Translations under genes and position numbers: made by a program
Part shown: one piece after another, positions 63,904 through 64,000 of the stretch
Position numbering within the stretch: the stretch's first letter is position 1
Layout: the number at the start of each line of letters is the position of its first letter
NCBI RefSeq assembly: GCF_000482385.1
Contig: NZ_KI519397.1
Span: 22,981-86,980, forward strand
Reading direction: 5' to 3'
DNA: 64,000 bases
Source: Nocardia sp. CNY236
GTDB taxonomy: Bacteria > Actinomycetota > Actinomycetes > Mycobacteriales > Mycobacteriaceae
Notes under the pieces: model-generated
The model's input: the letters and a program-made list of their open reading frames with translations, nothing else
The model's database searches: none
Told to the model about the DNA's origin: nothing

Positions 63904-64000
63904 GTCGTCACCCCTCGTAGGGCCGATGAGGACCACCGCCAGGTCTTTTAGGGTGGCGAAACTGAGCGTTGCCAACCCTCGTAGGGCCGATGAGGACGTG
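63904..64000 (-). CRISPR. edge of a probable CRISPR array (two repeats, one spacer)
   Basis: 30-bp units at 63904-63933 and 63968-63997 match at 27 of 30 bases, sharing an exact 22-base block (CCCTCGTAGGGCCGATGAGG plus AC), with a 34-base unique spacer between. CCCT/AGGG gives the small stem usual in repeats. Read on the minus strand the unit begins GTCCTC and ends GGCAAC, a common repeat ending; the first copy differs only at that 3' end, as a leader-distal terminal repeat would. The array should continue to the right. No cas genes are in the window. Confidence 0.65.

Overview
The window is high-GC actinobacterial DNA. A secreted antigen-85-type mycolyltransferase, a UPF0182 membrane protein, WXG100/ESX substrates and StrR-type regulation together point to a mycolic-acid-containing genus, most likely Nocardia (inference from gene content; no rRNA is present). 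The left part (about 0-14 kb) is mostly housekeeping or accessory: a GAF/Fis regulator, an SDR reductase, a mycolyltransferase with a Ser-Gly insert, a secreted protein behind a Zur/Fur-like box, UPF0182, a PhnZ-like HD protein, a pentapeptide-repeat protein, a metallo-beta-lactamase-fold hydrolase, a UvrA-like resistance ATPase and a VOC protein.

Region 14.5-30.3 kb looks like a biosynthetic cluster (cluster 1). A StrR-type activator and four sugar/tailoring genes (StrS-type aminotransferase, RmlA-type nucleotidyltransferase, GT4 glycosyltransferase, methyltransferase) run leftward. A rightward operon encodes a 2-oxoglutarate oxygenase, an AurF-type diiron N-oxygenase, an APH-fold kinase, a small membrane protein and a fatty acyl-AMP ligase/polyketide synthase. 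That synthase looks damaged: the ligase is frameshifted near 24.65 kb, and the C-terminus jumps in frame from a truncated dehydratase to the last third of a class III aminotransferase, as after a large internal deletion. The cluster is therefore either a relic or a shortened version of an intact FAAL-PKS-aminotransferase line elsewhere.

Region 30.3-44.2 kb is a patchwork. A three-gene MoxR/VWA-metallopeptidase cassette lies between 67-bp direct repeats of a MarR gene 3' end. Next come MarR and TetR regulators, a lipoprotein hydrolase, two nearly identical methyltransferase copies flanking an ESX-type toxin module (two WXG100 proteins, an ADP-ribosyltransferase-like toxin, a probable immunity protein), another alpha/beta hydrolase, and fragments of MFS transporters.

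Region 44.2-63.9 kb (cluster 2) is one tightly coupled operon with mostly overlapping stop/start codons: methyltransferase, NRPS (CP-Cy-A-PCP, adenylation pocket reading as cysteine), OsmC-like protein, a 2798-residue PKS-NRPS (KS-AT-KR-ACP-Cy-PCP-Cy-PCP-TE), three more free-standing methyltransferases, an MFS exporter and a flavin oxidase. The logic resembles yersiniabactin-type thiazoline siderophores, but with the methyltransferases acting in trans and one adenylation domain apparently serving three carrier domains. No starter-unit (salicylate) genes are in the window. The right edge carries what looks like the leader-distal end of a CRISPR array (30-bp repeat, 34-bp spacer).
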